A stretch of 22,433 nucleotides of DNA, from the NCBI GenBank assembly GCA_030753265.1, contig JASMCQ010000063.1:1-22433 (forward strand). Reading direction: 5' to 3'. A program made the translations under genes and the position numbers. Origin of the DNA: Dehalococcoidia bacterium (GTDB lineage: Bacteria; Chloroflexota; Dehalococcoidia; UBA3495). The notes under the pieces were generated by a model. It was given only the letters and a program-made list of their open reading frames with translations. It made no database searches and was not told the origin of the DNA. Of the stretch, positions 7,182-14,890 are shown one piece after another; positions within the stretch are counted from its first letter, which is position 1, and each line of letters begins with the position of its first letter.

Positions 7182-7675
7182 AGAATTTCGCCGCCCCAGA
7201 TCACCGCCAAGGCCGGGCGGCCCACCTCCAGTGTACTGTTTGGTGAAAAGCTTTACATCAGCGAAACTGGGCTGCAATCACTCCCCGCGACCATCCCCGA
7301 TTGCATCGGGGCCGGGGCAGGCTCTTCACCGGGATGACGAACCGGCCATCAAGCCATCTGCGGGTCCACGAGACTCGTACTCGCCCTCTTATATCGGCGT
7401 TAGCCTGGTTCGTCTCTGTTGGGGTAGTTCCCAGCTTCAGCTATAGTGACTCGGTTTTCCGGCACGAGCTACTCGGGCGGAGCCGCTCCGGGGGACCACC
7501 GGATTTCCGGATCCGAGGGATCACCTGGGGAAACCCAGTACTCAGTCAGCTTAAATCTGCGAATTGTCATTCTGAGCGAAGCGAAGAATCTCAGCGTAAC
7601 AATGAGATTCTTCGTCGTCCTTCCGCGGAAGAACTCCTCAGAATGACATCCTGCCAAAACCAAGTTGACTGAGTA
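7182..7675. other. Repeat-filled spacer between convergent genes (~490 bp)
   Basis: No supported gene. It contains the CCCCGAT hairpin repeat near 7295-7311 and the terminal-inverted-repeat element 7537-7677. The plus-strand open frame across it translates the HSERSEES/LRMT repeat signature and is not a real protein. Confidence 0.7.
7295..7311. repeat. CCCCGAT hairpin of a dispersed repeat
   Basis: CCCCGAT-tgc-ATCGGGG, a perfect 7-bp stem, followed within 40 bp by CACCGGGATGACG. This layout matches the common intergenic 'ATCCCCGATTG...GGGATGAC' repeats. Confidence 0.6.
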
Positions 7676-7677
7676 CT
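7537..7677. repeat. 141-bp MITE-like element with terminal inverted repeats (copy C)
   Basis: The ends are AGTACTCAGTCAGCTT (7537-7552) and AAGTTGACTGAGTACT (7662-7677), reverse complements with one mismatch over 16 bp. Inside is a long imperfect palindrome, 7566-7647, from GTCATTCTGAG to CTCAGAATGAC, with the inner hairpin GAATCTCA/TGAGATTC. No target duplication is evident. Its right end shares two bases with the stop codon of the neighbouring cupin gene (TAG, 7676-7678 on the minus strand). Related sequence occurs at 411-468, ~3294-3345 and 14891-15108. Confidence 0.78.
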
Positions 7678-8014
7678 AGTCGGCCAGCGGAACGGCCAGG
7701 GAGAGCCGCTGCTCATCCCCGAGGTTGCGGGCGATGTGGCCGTGGCCCGTCAGGTCTTCGGCGACCAGCACGTCTCCGGGCATCAGGCGCCGCACGGTGC
7801 CGTCGGCGGTCTCGTACTCCGAAACGCCGGCCAGGTTCACCACATACTGGCGCCGGGGAGCGTTATGGTAATCGTGAACGGACGGCGAGGGGCGGCGGTT
7901 GAGGATTATCTCTCCCTCACCAACCCGGTTCACTATCCCCTCGAGCTGGTCGGGGGTCAGGTCTTCGAAATGGGACTCGCCGTCGGCTCCGGCAAAAACG
8001 CGGACAATATGCAT
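7676..8014 (-). CDS. Small single-domain cupin protein, paralog 1 (112 aa)
   Basis: A compact beta-barrel (cupin) protein. The first cupin box is degenerate: NAPRRQYVVNLAGVSEYE; the second is PGDVLVAEDLTGHGHIARNL (about residues 79-98). The whole protein is clearly related to the next minus-strand gene: both begin M-x-x-x-R-x-x-x-G-x-DG-x-SH, share APRRQ and GPGD/MPGD-E-D-TG-GH, and both end PLAD. ATG start at 8014 has GGAGG seven bases upstream. Substrate is unknown; His residues around HDYHNAPRR and GHGH could bind a metal. It is the downstream member of a two-gene run with a 122-bp gap. Confidence 0.82.
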   Translation of the reverse strand: MHIVRVFAGADGESHFEDLTPDQLEGIVNRVGEGEIILNRRPSPSVHDYHNAPRRQYVVNLAGVSEYETADGTVRRLMPGDVLVAEDLTGHGHIARNLGDEQRLSLAVPLAD

Positions 8015-8136
8015 CCTTCAGCCTCCTAAACCTGATCGGTGGCCCCGGCTCCCCACCGGTCCCCAAGCCGGGGGCAAGCGGCGAGTCCGCCGGCGCCGTG
8101 GATTAAGGTGGGTCCTCTTTGGTGGTGCCGGGGTCC

Positions 8137-8475
8137 TCAGTCAGCTAGGGGGATGACCGCCATGGTGCTGGGCAGGCTCCCGACGACCCGGGTGGTGTGG
8201 CCCTGCCCGGTGGTGTCCTCCACCAGGCGAGCGTCCCCCGGGCCGTAGCTGCCGACGCTCCCGTCGCCCAGCCCGATCTCGATATGGCCGGACAGGGTTA
8301 TCACCCACTGGCGCCGCGGCGCCGGATGCCAGTCGATGAAGTGGCGGGCCGGCCACTCCCTGAAGACGATGCTGGCGACGGCCTGGGGGGTAGTCAGCCC
8401 CGGGTGGGATACCGGTTCCAGCTCCTCGATATGCGACTGGCCATCCCCGCCGGTGTATAACCGGTAGACGCCCAT
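8137..8475 (-). CDS. Small single-domain cupin protein, paralog 2 (112 aa)
   Basis: Same length as its downstream paralog. Visible blocks: DGQSHIEELEP (11-21), a His-containing segment FIDWHPAPRRQWVITLSGHI that forms the first cupin box, and GPGDARLVEDTTGQGHTTRV as the second. It ends VIPLAD. Compared with paralog 1 it lacks the HDYHN run but keeps His in DWHPAPRR. ATG at 8475 is preceded by AAGGGG about eight bases away. A function as sugar/acid-binding or oxygenase-type cupin cannot be decided from sequence. The neighbouring divergent gene is an oxaloacetate-decarboxylase-like enzyme. Confidence 0.82.
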   Translation of the reverse strand: MGVYRLYTGGDGQSHIEELEPVSHPGLTTPQAVASIVFREWPARHFIDWHPAPRRQWVITLSGHIEIGLGDGSVGSYGPGDARLVEDTTGQGHTTRVVGSLPSTMAVIPLAD

Positions 8476-8895
8476 ATATTGACCCCTTCCCGTGACGGTT
8501 CTTGCCCGTTGGCAGCCCCCAGCTTATCTCTTTCCGCACCGGCAGGCAACCGAGTGCCCGGCCGGCGGGGTTAGCCGGGATTCTGATCCCGGTAGTGCGG
8601 CAGCGGCCCGGTGGCTGCCGGCCAGTCTTTGCCGGTGCGTCCGGTTCGCGACCGGCTCGTTGAATCGGGCGCCGGGCCGGGCGGAATCGGTTCCATCCGG
8701 TTTTTAGGAAGGTTCCCGTTAGCCCTCCGCCGGGGAATCTCCCTTTCTCCACTGTGATAGAATGGGCTCGGACCTCGGTTTGATAGTCACCAATGATAGT
8801 CACCAGTTACAACTCACTAGCTGCGGGTCACCTTAGCCTGATTGGCGGCTCCAGCGGCGCAATGCAACCTCGGTCGGGGACGTGAAAGGAGACCC
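8476..8895. other. Divergent spacer with hairpin and tandem 13-mer
   Basis: Contains a perfect 7-bp stem CCGGGAT-tctg-ATCCCGG (8575-8592) and a tandem duplication of TGATAGTCACCA (8781-8792 and 8794-8805) within an AT-richer stretch. This is a plausible control region for the cupin pair and the PEP-mutase-family gene. No gene is supported. Confidence 0.5.
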
Positions 8896-9759
8896 ATGAA
8901 CTTGACCCAACGGCGCCAGCGCTTCCGGTCCATCCTGGCCGGTGACCGGTGTGTTCATCCCGCATCGGTGTTCGACCCCATCTCGGCCCGGATCGCCGAG
9001 GACTTGGGATTCGAAATCGGGATGTTCGCCGGCTCCATCGCCTCGGGCACGGTGCTGGGGGCGCCCGACCTGGTGGTGTTGACGCTGACCGAGTTCGCCG
9101 AGCAGATCCACCGTATCTGCCGGGCCGGTGACCTGAGCCTCCTGGTGGATGCCGACCACGGCTACGGCAACGCCCTCAGCGTCATGCGCACCGTGGAAGA
9201 GCTGGAAAGCGCCGGGGTCTCGGCCCTGACCATCGAGGATACGGTGCTGCCTCGAACGTTCGGCGCCGCCGGGCAGGAGCAGTTTCTCTCGTTGGAAGAG
9301 GGCGTCGGGAAGATGAAGGCCGCCCTGGCGGCACGGCAAGACCCGGACCTGGTGATCGCCGGCCGCACCGGCGCCCTGCGGCCACTGGGGGTCGCCGAGA
9401 CGATTAAACGGGCCAAGGCCTACGAGGCGGCCGGGGTTGACGCCGTATTCCTGGCCGGCGCCCGGACCGGCGAGGAGGTCAAGGCGGTACGCGCCGAGGT
9501 CAAGGTGCCCCTGCTCTTGGGGGGCGCCGGCGGCGAGCTGGCCGACCTCCGGTTCCTGGGGGCCAACGGAGTGCGCGTGGCGTTGCAGGGACACCTGCCC
9601 TTCCAGGCTGCGGTGAAGGCGGTCCACGATACGTTGAAGGCGTTGCGCGACGGGGTGCCGCCCGCCGACCTGGGCCCCCAACTGGCTTCGGCAGAGTTGA
9701 TGGACCGGGTCACCCGCCGGGCGGACTACAGCCGTTGGTCGGAGGATTTCCTGAGCTGA
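8896..9759 (+). CDS. Isocitrate lyase/PEP mutase family protein, oxaloacetate-decarboxylase-like (287 aa)
   Basis: Members of this TIM-barrel family cleave or form C-C or P-C bonds in alpha-oxyanion acids. The closest remembered match is the PA4872 type oxaloacetate decarboxylase (oxaloacetate to pyruvate + CO2, Mg2+ dependent). Shared blocks are HPASVFDPISARIAEDLGFE (21-40), FAGSIAS (44-50), LLVDADHGYGNAL (82-94, metal site), ALTIEDT (110-116), Arg157 in AGRTGAL and His233 in QGH. The loop cysteine KKCGH motif of isocitrate lyases is absent. ATG at 8896 has AAAGGAG directly upstream; an 18-codon extension back to 8842 has no support. Substrate assignment rests on family resemblance. Confidence 0.85.
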   Translation: MNLTQRRQRFRSILAGDRCVHPASVFDPISARIAEDLGFEIGMFAGSIASGTVLGAPDLVVLTLTEFAEQIHRICRAGDLSLLVDADHGYGNALSVMRTVEELESAGVSALTIEDTVLPRTFGAAGQEQFLSLEEGVGKMKAALAARQDPDLVIAGRTGALRPLGVAETIKRAKAYEAAGVDAVFLAGARTGEEVKAVRAEVKVPLLLGGAGGELADLRFLGANGVRVALQGHLPFQAAVKAVHDTLKALRDGVPPADLGPQLASAELMDRVTRRADYSRWSEDFLS

Positions 9760-9811
9760 GACCGGCCCGGCCGGTTTGGATATACCCGCGCGGTCAGGCA
9801 GGGCCCTCGGA

Positions 9812-9840
9812 TTGACGGCCCGCGGCTGATCTCAGATAGC
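9812..9840 (+). promoter_or_regulatory. Possible promoter of the universal stress protein gene
   Basis: TTGACG at 9812-9817, 17-nt spacer, GATAGC at 9835-9840; the -10 is weak. Confidence 0.28.
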
Positions 9841-9875
9841 TGACCGCTTACTGATGCTGGAGGGATTTCGCTCAG

Positions 9876-10766
9876 ATGTACAAGAAGATCCTGGTCCCCC
9901 TTGATGGCTCCGAGGTGGCGGACTCCGTGTTGCCTTACGTGGGCAATTTCGCCAAGCGCTTGGGCGCCAGCGTGACGCTGTTTACGGTGGTGGCGCCGGG
10001 AACGCGCGCCCGCCAATCCGAAACTGCGGTGCGGGCCGAGGCGGAGGCCCAGGCCCGGCGGCAGGCCCAACACCTGGACGCCGACGGAGTCGCGGCGGAT
10101 GTCCTGGTGGTGGCCGGCCAACCGGTGGAGCAAATCATCTCCCTGGGCCAGAGCGGCGGGTACGACCTGATCGCCATGGGCACCCGGGGTCACTCGGGCA
10201 TACGGCGCGGTCTGCTGGGCAGCGTGACCGACGGGGTGGTCCGTTCTTCCACCGTTCCCGTCCTGGCGTTAAGTCCCAAAGCCGTGGAGGCCGGCTCCCA
10301 GCCCAGCTACGGCTTGGAGACCATTACGGTCCCCCTGGACGGCTCGACGGTGGCGGAAGCGGCCCTGTCATACGCCCAAGACCTCGCCCAACAGTTGGCC
10401 CTGGAACTGCGGCTGCTGCGGGTGGTCTCGGTGGGAACCATGGCCTACTACGCCGTGGAAGGCGGCCCGGTGGACACCACCCCCGTTGAGCAGGAGTTGG
10501 AGGAGGATGCGGCCCAGTACCTCAACGGCATCACCGAGAGCGTCAGCGAGCAGGGCCTGAGCGTGACCTGCACCGTGGAGCGTGGCTCGCCGGCACTGGC
10601 GATCATCGACCACGTCAAGAATACCCAGAACAACCTGGTGGCCATCTGCTCCCACGGACGGTCCGGTCTGGGACGGCTGCTAATCGGCAGCGTGGCGGAC
10701 TCCATCATCCGCTCTTCCGGTGTCCCGGTGTTGGTGATCACCCCTCAAGTAGCCACTTCCCGGTAG
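9876..10766 (+). CDS. Universal stress protein, two tandem UspA domains (296 aa)
   Basis: Domain 1 spans about 1-143 and starts KKILVPLDGSEVA. Domain 2 spans about 146-294 and starts ETITVPLDGSTVA. UspA domains bind ATP through G-x2-G-x9-G-S/T. Domain 1 has the full motif from Gly102 to Ser116 (GTRGHSGIRRGLLGS). Domain 2 reads CSHGRSGLGRLLIGS (258-272), with Cys where the first Gly is expected. Such tandem proteins are common, cytosolic, and linked to general stress and dormancy; no specific target is known. ATG follows GGAGGG with an 11-nt gap, slightly long. A VOC-fold gene starts 32 bp downstream in the same direction and may be co-transcribed. Confidence 0.92.
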   Translation: MYKKILVPLDGSEVADSVLPYVGNFAKRLGASVTLFTVVAPGTRARQSETAVRAEAEAQARRQAQHLDADGVAADVLVVAGQPVEQIISLGQSGGYDLIAMGTRGHSGIRRGLLGSVTDGVVRSSTVPVLALSPKAVEAGSQPSYGLETITVPLDGSTVAEAALSYAQDLAQQLALELRLLRVVSVGTMAYYAVEGGPVDTTPVEQELEEDAAQYLNGITESVSEQGLSVTCTVERGSPALAIIDHVKNTQNNLVAICSHGRSGLGRLLIGSVADSIIRSSGVPVLVITPQVATSR

Positions 10767-10798
10767 CGCCGATCTTTCCGTAGCTGAGGTGAAGTGCC

Positions 10799-11191
10799 TT
10801 GAAAATTGTCTGCAACCACCTGCATTTTCGAAGCGAGGACCCGGACGGGGCGGCCCAGTTCTACTGCGACAATTTCGGTGCGGTGATCACCTCGGTGAGG
10901 CCCCTGTCAACCACCAAGTCGATTCAGCTGGAGCTGGACGGCCGGCCGTTGATGACCATCTCGGGAAGAGCCGAGGGTGAAAACCCGGTCCCGGGTTCCA
11001 CCGAGCCCCGCTACGGTCTGGACCACTTCGGCTTCGAGGTGGATGACATGGCGGCGGTTGCCGCCCGCCTGAGGGCCAACGGCGTCCAGTTCAACTGCGA
11101 TCCCTGGACCATGCCCTCGGGCTCCCAAGTCGCTTTCATCGTGGCTCCGGACCAGGTCAGCGTGGAGCTGATACAGAGGCCGGAGGCTTAG
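10799..11191 (+). CDS. VOC-superfamily (glyoxalase/bleomycin resistance-like) protein (130 aa)
   Basis: A single vicinal-oxygen-chelate protein with two beta-alpha-beta-beta-beta modules. Possible metal ligands are His7 or His9 (NHLHF), His76 (GLDHFGFEV) and Glu123 (SVELIQ), the usual H/H/E layout. The first module contains DPDGAAQFYCDNFGA, the family helix. TTG start at 10799 is preceded by GAGGTGA at about eight bases. Members include lyases, dioxygenases and epimerases, so the reaction cannot be named. It follows the Usp gene by 32 bp. Confidence 0.85.
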   Translation: MKIVCNHLHFRSEDPDGAAQFYCDNFGAVITSVRPLSTTKSIQLELDGRPLMTISGRAEGENPVPGSTEPRYGLDHFGFEVDDMAAVAARLRANGVQFNCDPWTMPSGSQVAFIVAPDQVSVELIQRPEA

Positions 11192-11356
11192 TAACCGTTA
11201 CCCGGTAGGTATGACGCCTGAATTAGGGCCTCCCGCATCGACCGGTTTCAAATCGCGGTTTCAAATTTCCGTTTCGAATTGCGATAGTACCGACTCTTCC
11301 GGCAGCCCGGCCGGCGTGCGGCCATTCGTCAATCTCCGGGTGCATCTCGCCTCGCC

Positions 11357-11385
11357 TTGCTCTTTGGCCGTCTCGGTCGTAAAAT
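11357..11385 (+). promoter_or_regulatory. Candidate promoter of the CoA-transferase gene
   Basis: TTGCTC at 11357-11362, exactly 17 nt, then TAAAAT at 11380-11385. It lies 34 bp before the ATG at 11419. The upstream spacer also carries GGTTTCAAAT twice (from about 11243 and 11256). Confidence 0.45.
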
Positions 11386-11418
11386 GGCCTGAGACCGCAA
11401 AAGGGGGGTTCGACAGCT

Positions 11419-12633
11419 ATGGCAAGCCTCAATCATCCATTGGAAAACGTCCGAGTTCTGGACCTGGGCCGTCACCAGGCCGGGCCCCGGTGCGCCCAAG
11501 TGCTGGCCCGGATGGGGGCCGAGGTCATCAAGGTGGAACGCCTTGGGGGCGAGGAGACTCGCTACCACGGCCCTTGGGTAAAAAAGCAGAGTTCCTACTG
11601 GGTCCAGTACAACTCGGGCAAGAAGAGCCTGAGCATCGACCTGCGAAAGGAGCAGGGCAAGGAGATCCTGCGCGGACTGGTCAAGGTCTCCGACGTAGTT
11701 GTACAGAATTTCCGGCCCGGCACCATCGAAAAGATGGGATTCAGCTACGATGTCCTCAAAGAGCTGAACCGCAGGATCATCATGGTAAACGTCTCGGCCT
11801 ACGGCCAGTTCGGCCCCTACCGGGATAAGATCGGCTACGACCCCATCGGCCAGACGATGTCTGGAATCACCATGGTGACCGGGGAAGAAGGCATGCCGCC
11901 CATCCGCACCGGCGTGCCCATCATCGACCGTATCACCGCCCTCCACTCCGCCATCGGAACCCTGGCCGCCCTCCACGAGAGAGAGGTATCCGGGGAGGGA
12001 CAGTCGATAGACGTCTGCCTGGCCGATACCGGCTACAGCCTCACGGAGATTCCGGTCAGCGCCTACCACGGGAACCGGAAACCGCCGTCCCGGGGAGACT
12101 CGGGCGCGCCGCCCACCGGGATCTACCCCTGCAAAGAGGGATGGGTGCTCCTCTCGGCCGGCGACCAGCACCACTGGCACCGGGTCTGCAACGCCCTGGG
12201 CAAGCCCGAGTGGCTGGAAGACCCCCGGTTCATCACCCGCCCCGAGCGGGCCGCCAACCGGGACATCGTGAACGCGGCGCTCAAAGACCTGCTGGCCACC
12301 ATGACCATGGATGAGGCCATCGCTCACTTCACCAAGCACGACGTGGTGGCGGCGCCGGTGAACACGATTCCCCTGGCGGAGGCAGACCCCCACCCTTGGG
12401 AGCGGCGGGCGATGGTGGACGTGCCCGACTTCCTGGCCGGCGAGATCGCCGTGTCCGGAGATTTCTGGCACTTCAGCCGCACGCCGGCCGTCGTCGGCTC
12501 GACCCCCAGGGTCGGCGAGCACAACGAGGAGCTGATCTGCGGCCTGCTGGGATACTCCCAAGAGGACCTGGCCCGGTTCAAAGAGGAGCAGGTCATCGGG
12601 GACCGGGACGAATACGACGAAGTGCCGGGATAG
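11419..12633 (+). CDS. Class III CoA-transferase (CaiB/BaiF family), 404 aa
   Basis: Family III CoA-transferases move CoA between carboxylic acids by way of a covalent aspartyl-CoA. The N-terminal LENVRVLDLGRHQAGPRCAQ and MGAEVIKVE (32-40) form the CoA-binding Rossmann-like half. SDVVVQNFRPGTIEKMG (91-107) is a signature block. Asp170 in GVPIIDRITALHSA is the expected catalytic aspartate. The C-terminal half has TGIYPCKEGWV and DVVAAPVNT. Normal length. The start has a run of six G at ~10 bases. It stands alone, without a paired dehydrogenase or hydratase, so the acid substrate is unknown; it fits a catabolic lifestyle with the neighbouring enzymes. Confidence 0.93.
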   Translation: MASLNHPLENVRVLDLGRHQAGPRCAQVLARMGAEVIKVERLGGEETRYHGPWVKKQSSYWVQYNSGKKSLSIDLRKEQGKEILRGLVKVSDVVVQNFRPGTIEKMGFSYDVLKELNRRIIMVNVSAYGQFGPYRDKIGYDPIGQTMSGITMVTGEEGMPPIRTGVPIIDRITALHSAIGTLAALHEREVSGEGQSIDVCLADTGYSLTEIPVSAYHGNRKPPSRGDSGAPPTGIYPCKEGWVLLSAGDQHHWHRVCNALGKPEWLEDPRFITRPERAANRDIVNAALKDLLATMTMDEAIAHFTKHDVVAAPVNTIPLAEADPHPWERRAMVDVPDFLAGEIAVSGDFWHFSRTPAVVGSTPRVGEHNEELICGLLGYSQEDLARFKEEQVIGDRDEYDEVPG

Positions 12634-12767
12634 CAGACCAACCGGCCGCCGGCCCCGGCTATCGCCAATCCGGGCGGTTTGGAACCGGCCATCCACTACC
12701 TGGTCCCCGCCGGTCACAAGGTAGAGACGGGGTGGATCCGGCCGGGTTCCGCCGGCGTGGCCCAATC

Positions 12768-12796
12768 TTCCGGAATTTTGCCGATTATGTTATGCT
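12768..12796 (+). promoter_or_regulatory. Possible promoter of the yacL-isp-cysS cluster
   Basis: An AT-rich island in GC-rich DNA: TTCCGG at 12768-12773, 17 nt, TATGCT at 12791-12796 (with an overlapping TATGTT). It would produce a leader of about 220 nt. The -35 is weak. Confidence 0.35.
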
Positions 12797-12802
12797 CAGA
12801 GT

Positions 12803-13021
12803 GGTGGGGTAGCCCCATCGGCAAGGCAAATTCGTGCCCGTAACCGCCGGTGGGAGGGTAGAATCCGGACCCGGCCGGCGGGGGGTGTCCCCGCTCCGTC
12901 GCGGCCCAATTGGGGGACGGCCCGGGTAGGGGCCTTAATCCACCCGAGGGGGGCGAATGTCCCGCCCGACGGCCGGTGCCGTTTTTCCGCGAAACGGCCG
13001 CTGGAAAGGAGGTGAGGACCC
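12803..13021 (+). other. Candidate structured leader RNA before yacL
   Basis: Successive perfect stems can be read: TGGGG-tag-CCCCA (12805-12817); GCGGGG-ggtgt-CCCCGC (12878-12894); CCGTC (12896-12900) with GACGG (12916-12920) around CCCAATTGGG; GGGCG-aatgtcc-CGCCC (12951-12967); and GCCGTTT-ttccgcg-AAACGGC (12978-12998). GGCCG at 12971-12975 could instead pair with CGGCC at 12995-12999, an alternative fold. The ribosome-binding site AAAGGAGGTGA (13005-13015) follows at once. Folding is seen on paper only; regulation is inference. Confidence 0.35.
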
Positions 13022-14071
13022 GTGGTTGCCCTTTTGACGCTCAGAGCGCTGGGCGCCGGAGGATTCGGGGTTCTTGGCTGGAGACTTGGCGCATTTATTT
13101 CGGAATTATCCTACGATGAAGAGCGGTTCTTACCCTGGGGGTTGGCGCTAACCCTCACCGGCTTGCCCATAGGGGCCTTTCTGGCGCCCTACCTGACCAT
13201 TAAACCCTGGCGCAAGGTCGCCGATTACCTCGATTCCATTCCGGGGTCCTCGCTGATCGCCGGCACCGTCGGATTGCTGGTGGGTCTGGTGGTGGCTTCC
13301 CTGGTATCCATCCCCCTGTACAGCCTGGATGGCTGGAAAGGCTGGGGCGTGCCCGTCATCGTCAGCCTCATCCTGGGGCTATGCGGCCTGTGGCTCGGGG
13401 TGGCCCGTAGACGGGATTTGCAAGCCATATTCCCCGCCCTGGAGTCCACCAACACGACCGGCCGGCTATCCCGTAACGGGAGTATCCTGGTCGATACCAG
13501 CGCCATCATCGACGGGCGTATCGCCGACCTGAGCATCACCGGGTTCCTGGAGGGCATCCTGGTGGTGCCCCGGTTCATTTTGGACGAACTGCGCCACATC
13601 GCCGACTCCAGTGACCCCCTCCGGCGCAACCGGGGCCGCCGGGGCCTCGAGGTCTTGGGCCGCCTGCGCAAGGACAACACCATTCCCATGGAGGTGCTGG
13701 ACGTGGGGGTCAGCGGCGGCGACGAGGTGGACTCACGGCTGGTCCAACTGGCCCGGACGATGAAGTCCCCCATCCTGACCACCGATTACAACCTCAACCG
13801 CGTGGCCGAGCTTCAGGGCGTGCAGGTGTTGAACGTCAACGAGCTGGCCAACGCCCTCAAGTCCATCGTCCTGCCCGGCGAGGAGATGCGGGTCAACATC
13901 GTCCAGGAAGGGAAAGAGGTGGGCCAAGGAGTAGCGTATCTGGACGACGGGACGATGGTGGTGGTCGAAGGGGGCCGGCGCTACCTCAACGCCTACCATG
14001 ACGTGATGGTGACCCGGGTGCTCCAGACCGCCGCCGGGCGGATCATCTTCGCCCAGCCCAAGGGTGGCTGA
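13022..14071 (+). CDS. yacL: YacL-type membrane protein with PIN and TRAM domains (349 aa)
   Basis: The N-terminal ~130 residues hold hydrophobic segments at about 37-58, 77-100 and 107-127. A PIN nuclease domain follows: ILVDTSAIIDGRIADL with Asp158, then Glu189 in ILDELRHIAD, Asp237 region and Asp255 in TTDYNLNR, the acidic set that binds Mg2+ in PIN ribonucleases. A C-terminal TRAM domain (about 282-345, GEEMRVNIVQEGKEVGQGVA) suggests RNA binding. This is the architecture of B. subtilis YacL, a membrane-anchored predicted ribonuclease. GTG at 13022 has a near-perfect AAAGGAGGTGA before it. The following ispD, ispF and cysS repeat the Firmicute yac order, so the cluster is old. Confidence 0.92.
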   Translation: MVALLTLRALGAGGFGVLGWRLGAFISELSYDEERFLPWGLALTLTGLPIGAFLAPYLTIKPWRKVADYLDSIPGSSLIAGTVGLLVGLVVASLVSIPLYSLDGWKGWGVPVIVSLILGLCGLWLGVARRRDLQAIFPALESTNTTGRLSRNGSILVDTSAIIDGRIADLSITGFLEGILVVPRFILDELRHIADSSDPLRRNRGRRGLEVLGRLRKDNTIPMEVLDVGVSGGDEVDSRLVQLARTMKSPILTTDYNLNRVAELQGVQVLNVNELANALKSIVLPGEEMRVNIVQEGKEVGQGVAYLDDGTMVVVEGGRRYLNAYHDVMVTRVLQTAAGRIIFAQPKGG

Positions 14072-14126
14072 GCCGTCCGTGGCCGCGTTTCACGAACAGC
14101 CCCCCGGCCTTGAGAAGGGCGATACC

Positions 14127-14804
14127 ATGGGAGTGGTGGTGGTGGCCGCCGGCAGCAGCAGCCGCATGGGCGGTGTCGACAAGATCTTCGCCCCGGTCCT
14201 GGGAGCGCCCCTGATTGCCTACGCCCTGGATGTCCTCGAGGCTTTCCCTCCGGTGACGGAGATAGTCCTGGTGCTGGACCAAGGTTCCCTGGAGCAAGGG
14301 AGCAGCCTGGTGCGGGAGCGCGCCTACCGCAAGGTTTCCCGGGTCTGCGCCGGCGGGCCCCGCCGCCAGGACTCGGTTCGGTGCGGCCTGGAGTTCCTCA
14401 ACCCCTGCGACTGGGTCATCATCCACGACGGGGCCCGGCCCTGCCTGGACCGGCCGATGCTGCGCCGGGGCCTGAAAGCGGCCCGAAAGTCCGGGGCCTC
14501 GGCGGCCGGGGTGCCGGTCAAGGACACCATCAAGGTGGTGTCACCCCGGCGCTTGGTGACGGATACCCCATCGAGGGCGCGCCTCTGGGCCGCTCAAACC
14601 CCCCAGGTTTTCCGCTATGACCTGCTGTTGGAAGCCCACCAGAACTGCGCCCAAACGGTGACCGACGACGCGGCCCTGGTGGAAAGCATGGGCCACCCGG
14701 TAAGGATGTTTCGCGGCTCCTACGAGAACCTGAAAGTGACCACCCCTGAAGACTTGGCCATAGCCGCAACGTTCCTGCAAACTCGGGCCGGCGTCCCTAT
14801 CTAA
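14127..14804 (+). CDS. ispD: 2-C-methyl-D-erythritol 4-phosphate cytidylyltransferase (225 aa)
   Basis: IspD joins MEP and CTP to give CDP-ME, the third step of the non-mevalonate isoprenoid pathway. The start has VVVVAAGSSSRMGG (the CTP-binding AAGxxxRM loop), then RRQDSVRCGL, VIIHDGARP, PVKDTIK, LWAAQTPQVF and TDDAALVE, with YENLKVTTPEDL near the end; all are conserved family blocks. ATG at 14127 is chosen because GAAGGG precedes it and the CTP loop begins at once; the frame stays open back to a GTG at 14064, which overlaps the yacL stop by eight bases and would add 21 residues without homology. The gene is coupled to yacL. The usual next gene, ispF, is ~390 bp away. Confidence 0.93.
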   Translation: MGVVVVAAGSSSRMGGVDKIFAPVLGAPLIAYALDVLEAFPPVTEIVLVLDQGSLEQGSSLVRERAYRKVSRVCAGGPRRQDSVRCGLEFLNPCDWVIIHDGARPCLDRPMLRRGLKAARKSGASAAGVPVKDTIKVVSPRRLVTDTPSRARLWAAQTPQVFRYDLLLEAHQNCAQTVTDDAALVESMGHPVRMFRGSYENLKVTTPEDLAIAATFLQTRAGVPI

Positions 14805-14890
14805 CCCGATGGGCAAGCTTCTTGAATGCCACCCCGTGTAGAGCGAAGGGTCTCAGGTGCAATTTGCTTGAACGTCACCCCAGGCTTGTG

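Noticed and set aside
7301..7672. Plus-strand 123-codon frame across the cupin-side spacer
   Set aside because: It translates the dispersed repeat (HSERSEES ... LRMT signature) and has no start support.
12803..13021. ydaO-type (cyclic-di-AMP) riboswitch before yacL
   Set aside because: GGGCGAA and GCCCGA pieces are vaguely similar, but the conserved GGGGUGAAUCC core and closing stem are not found.
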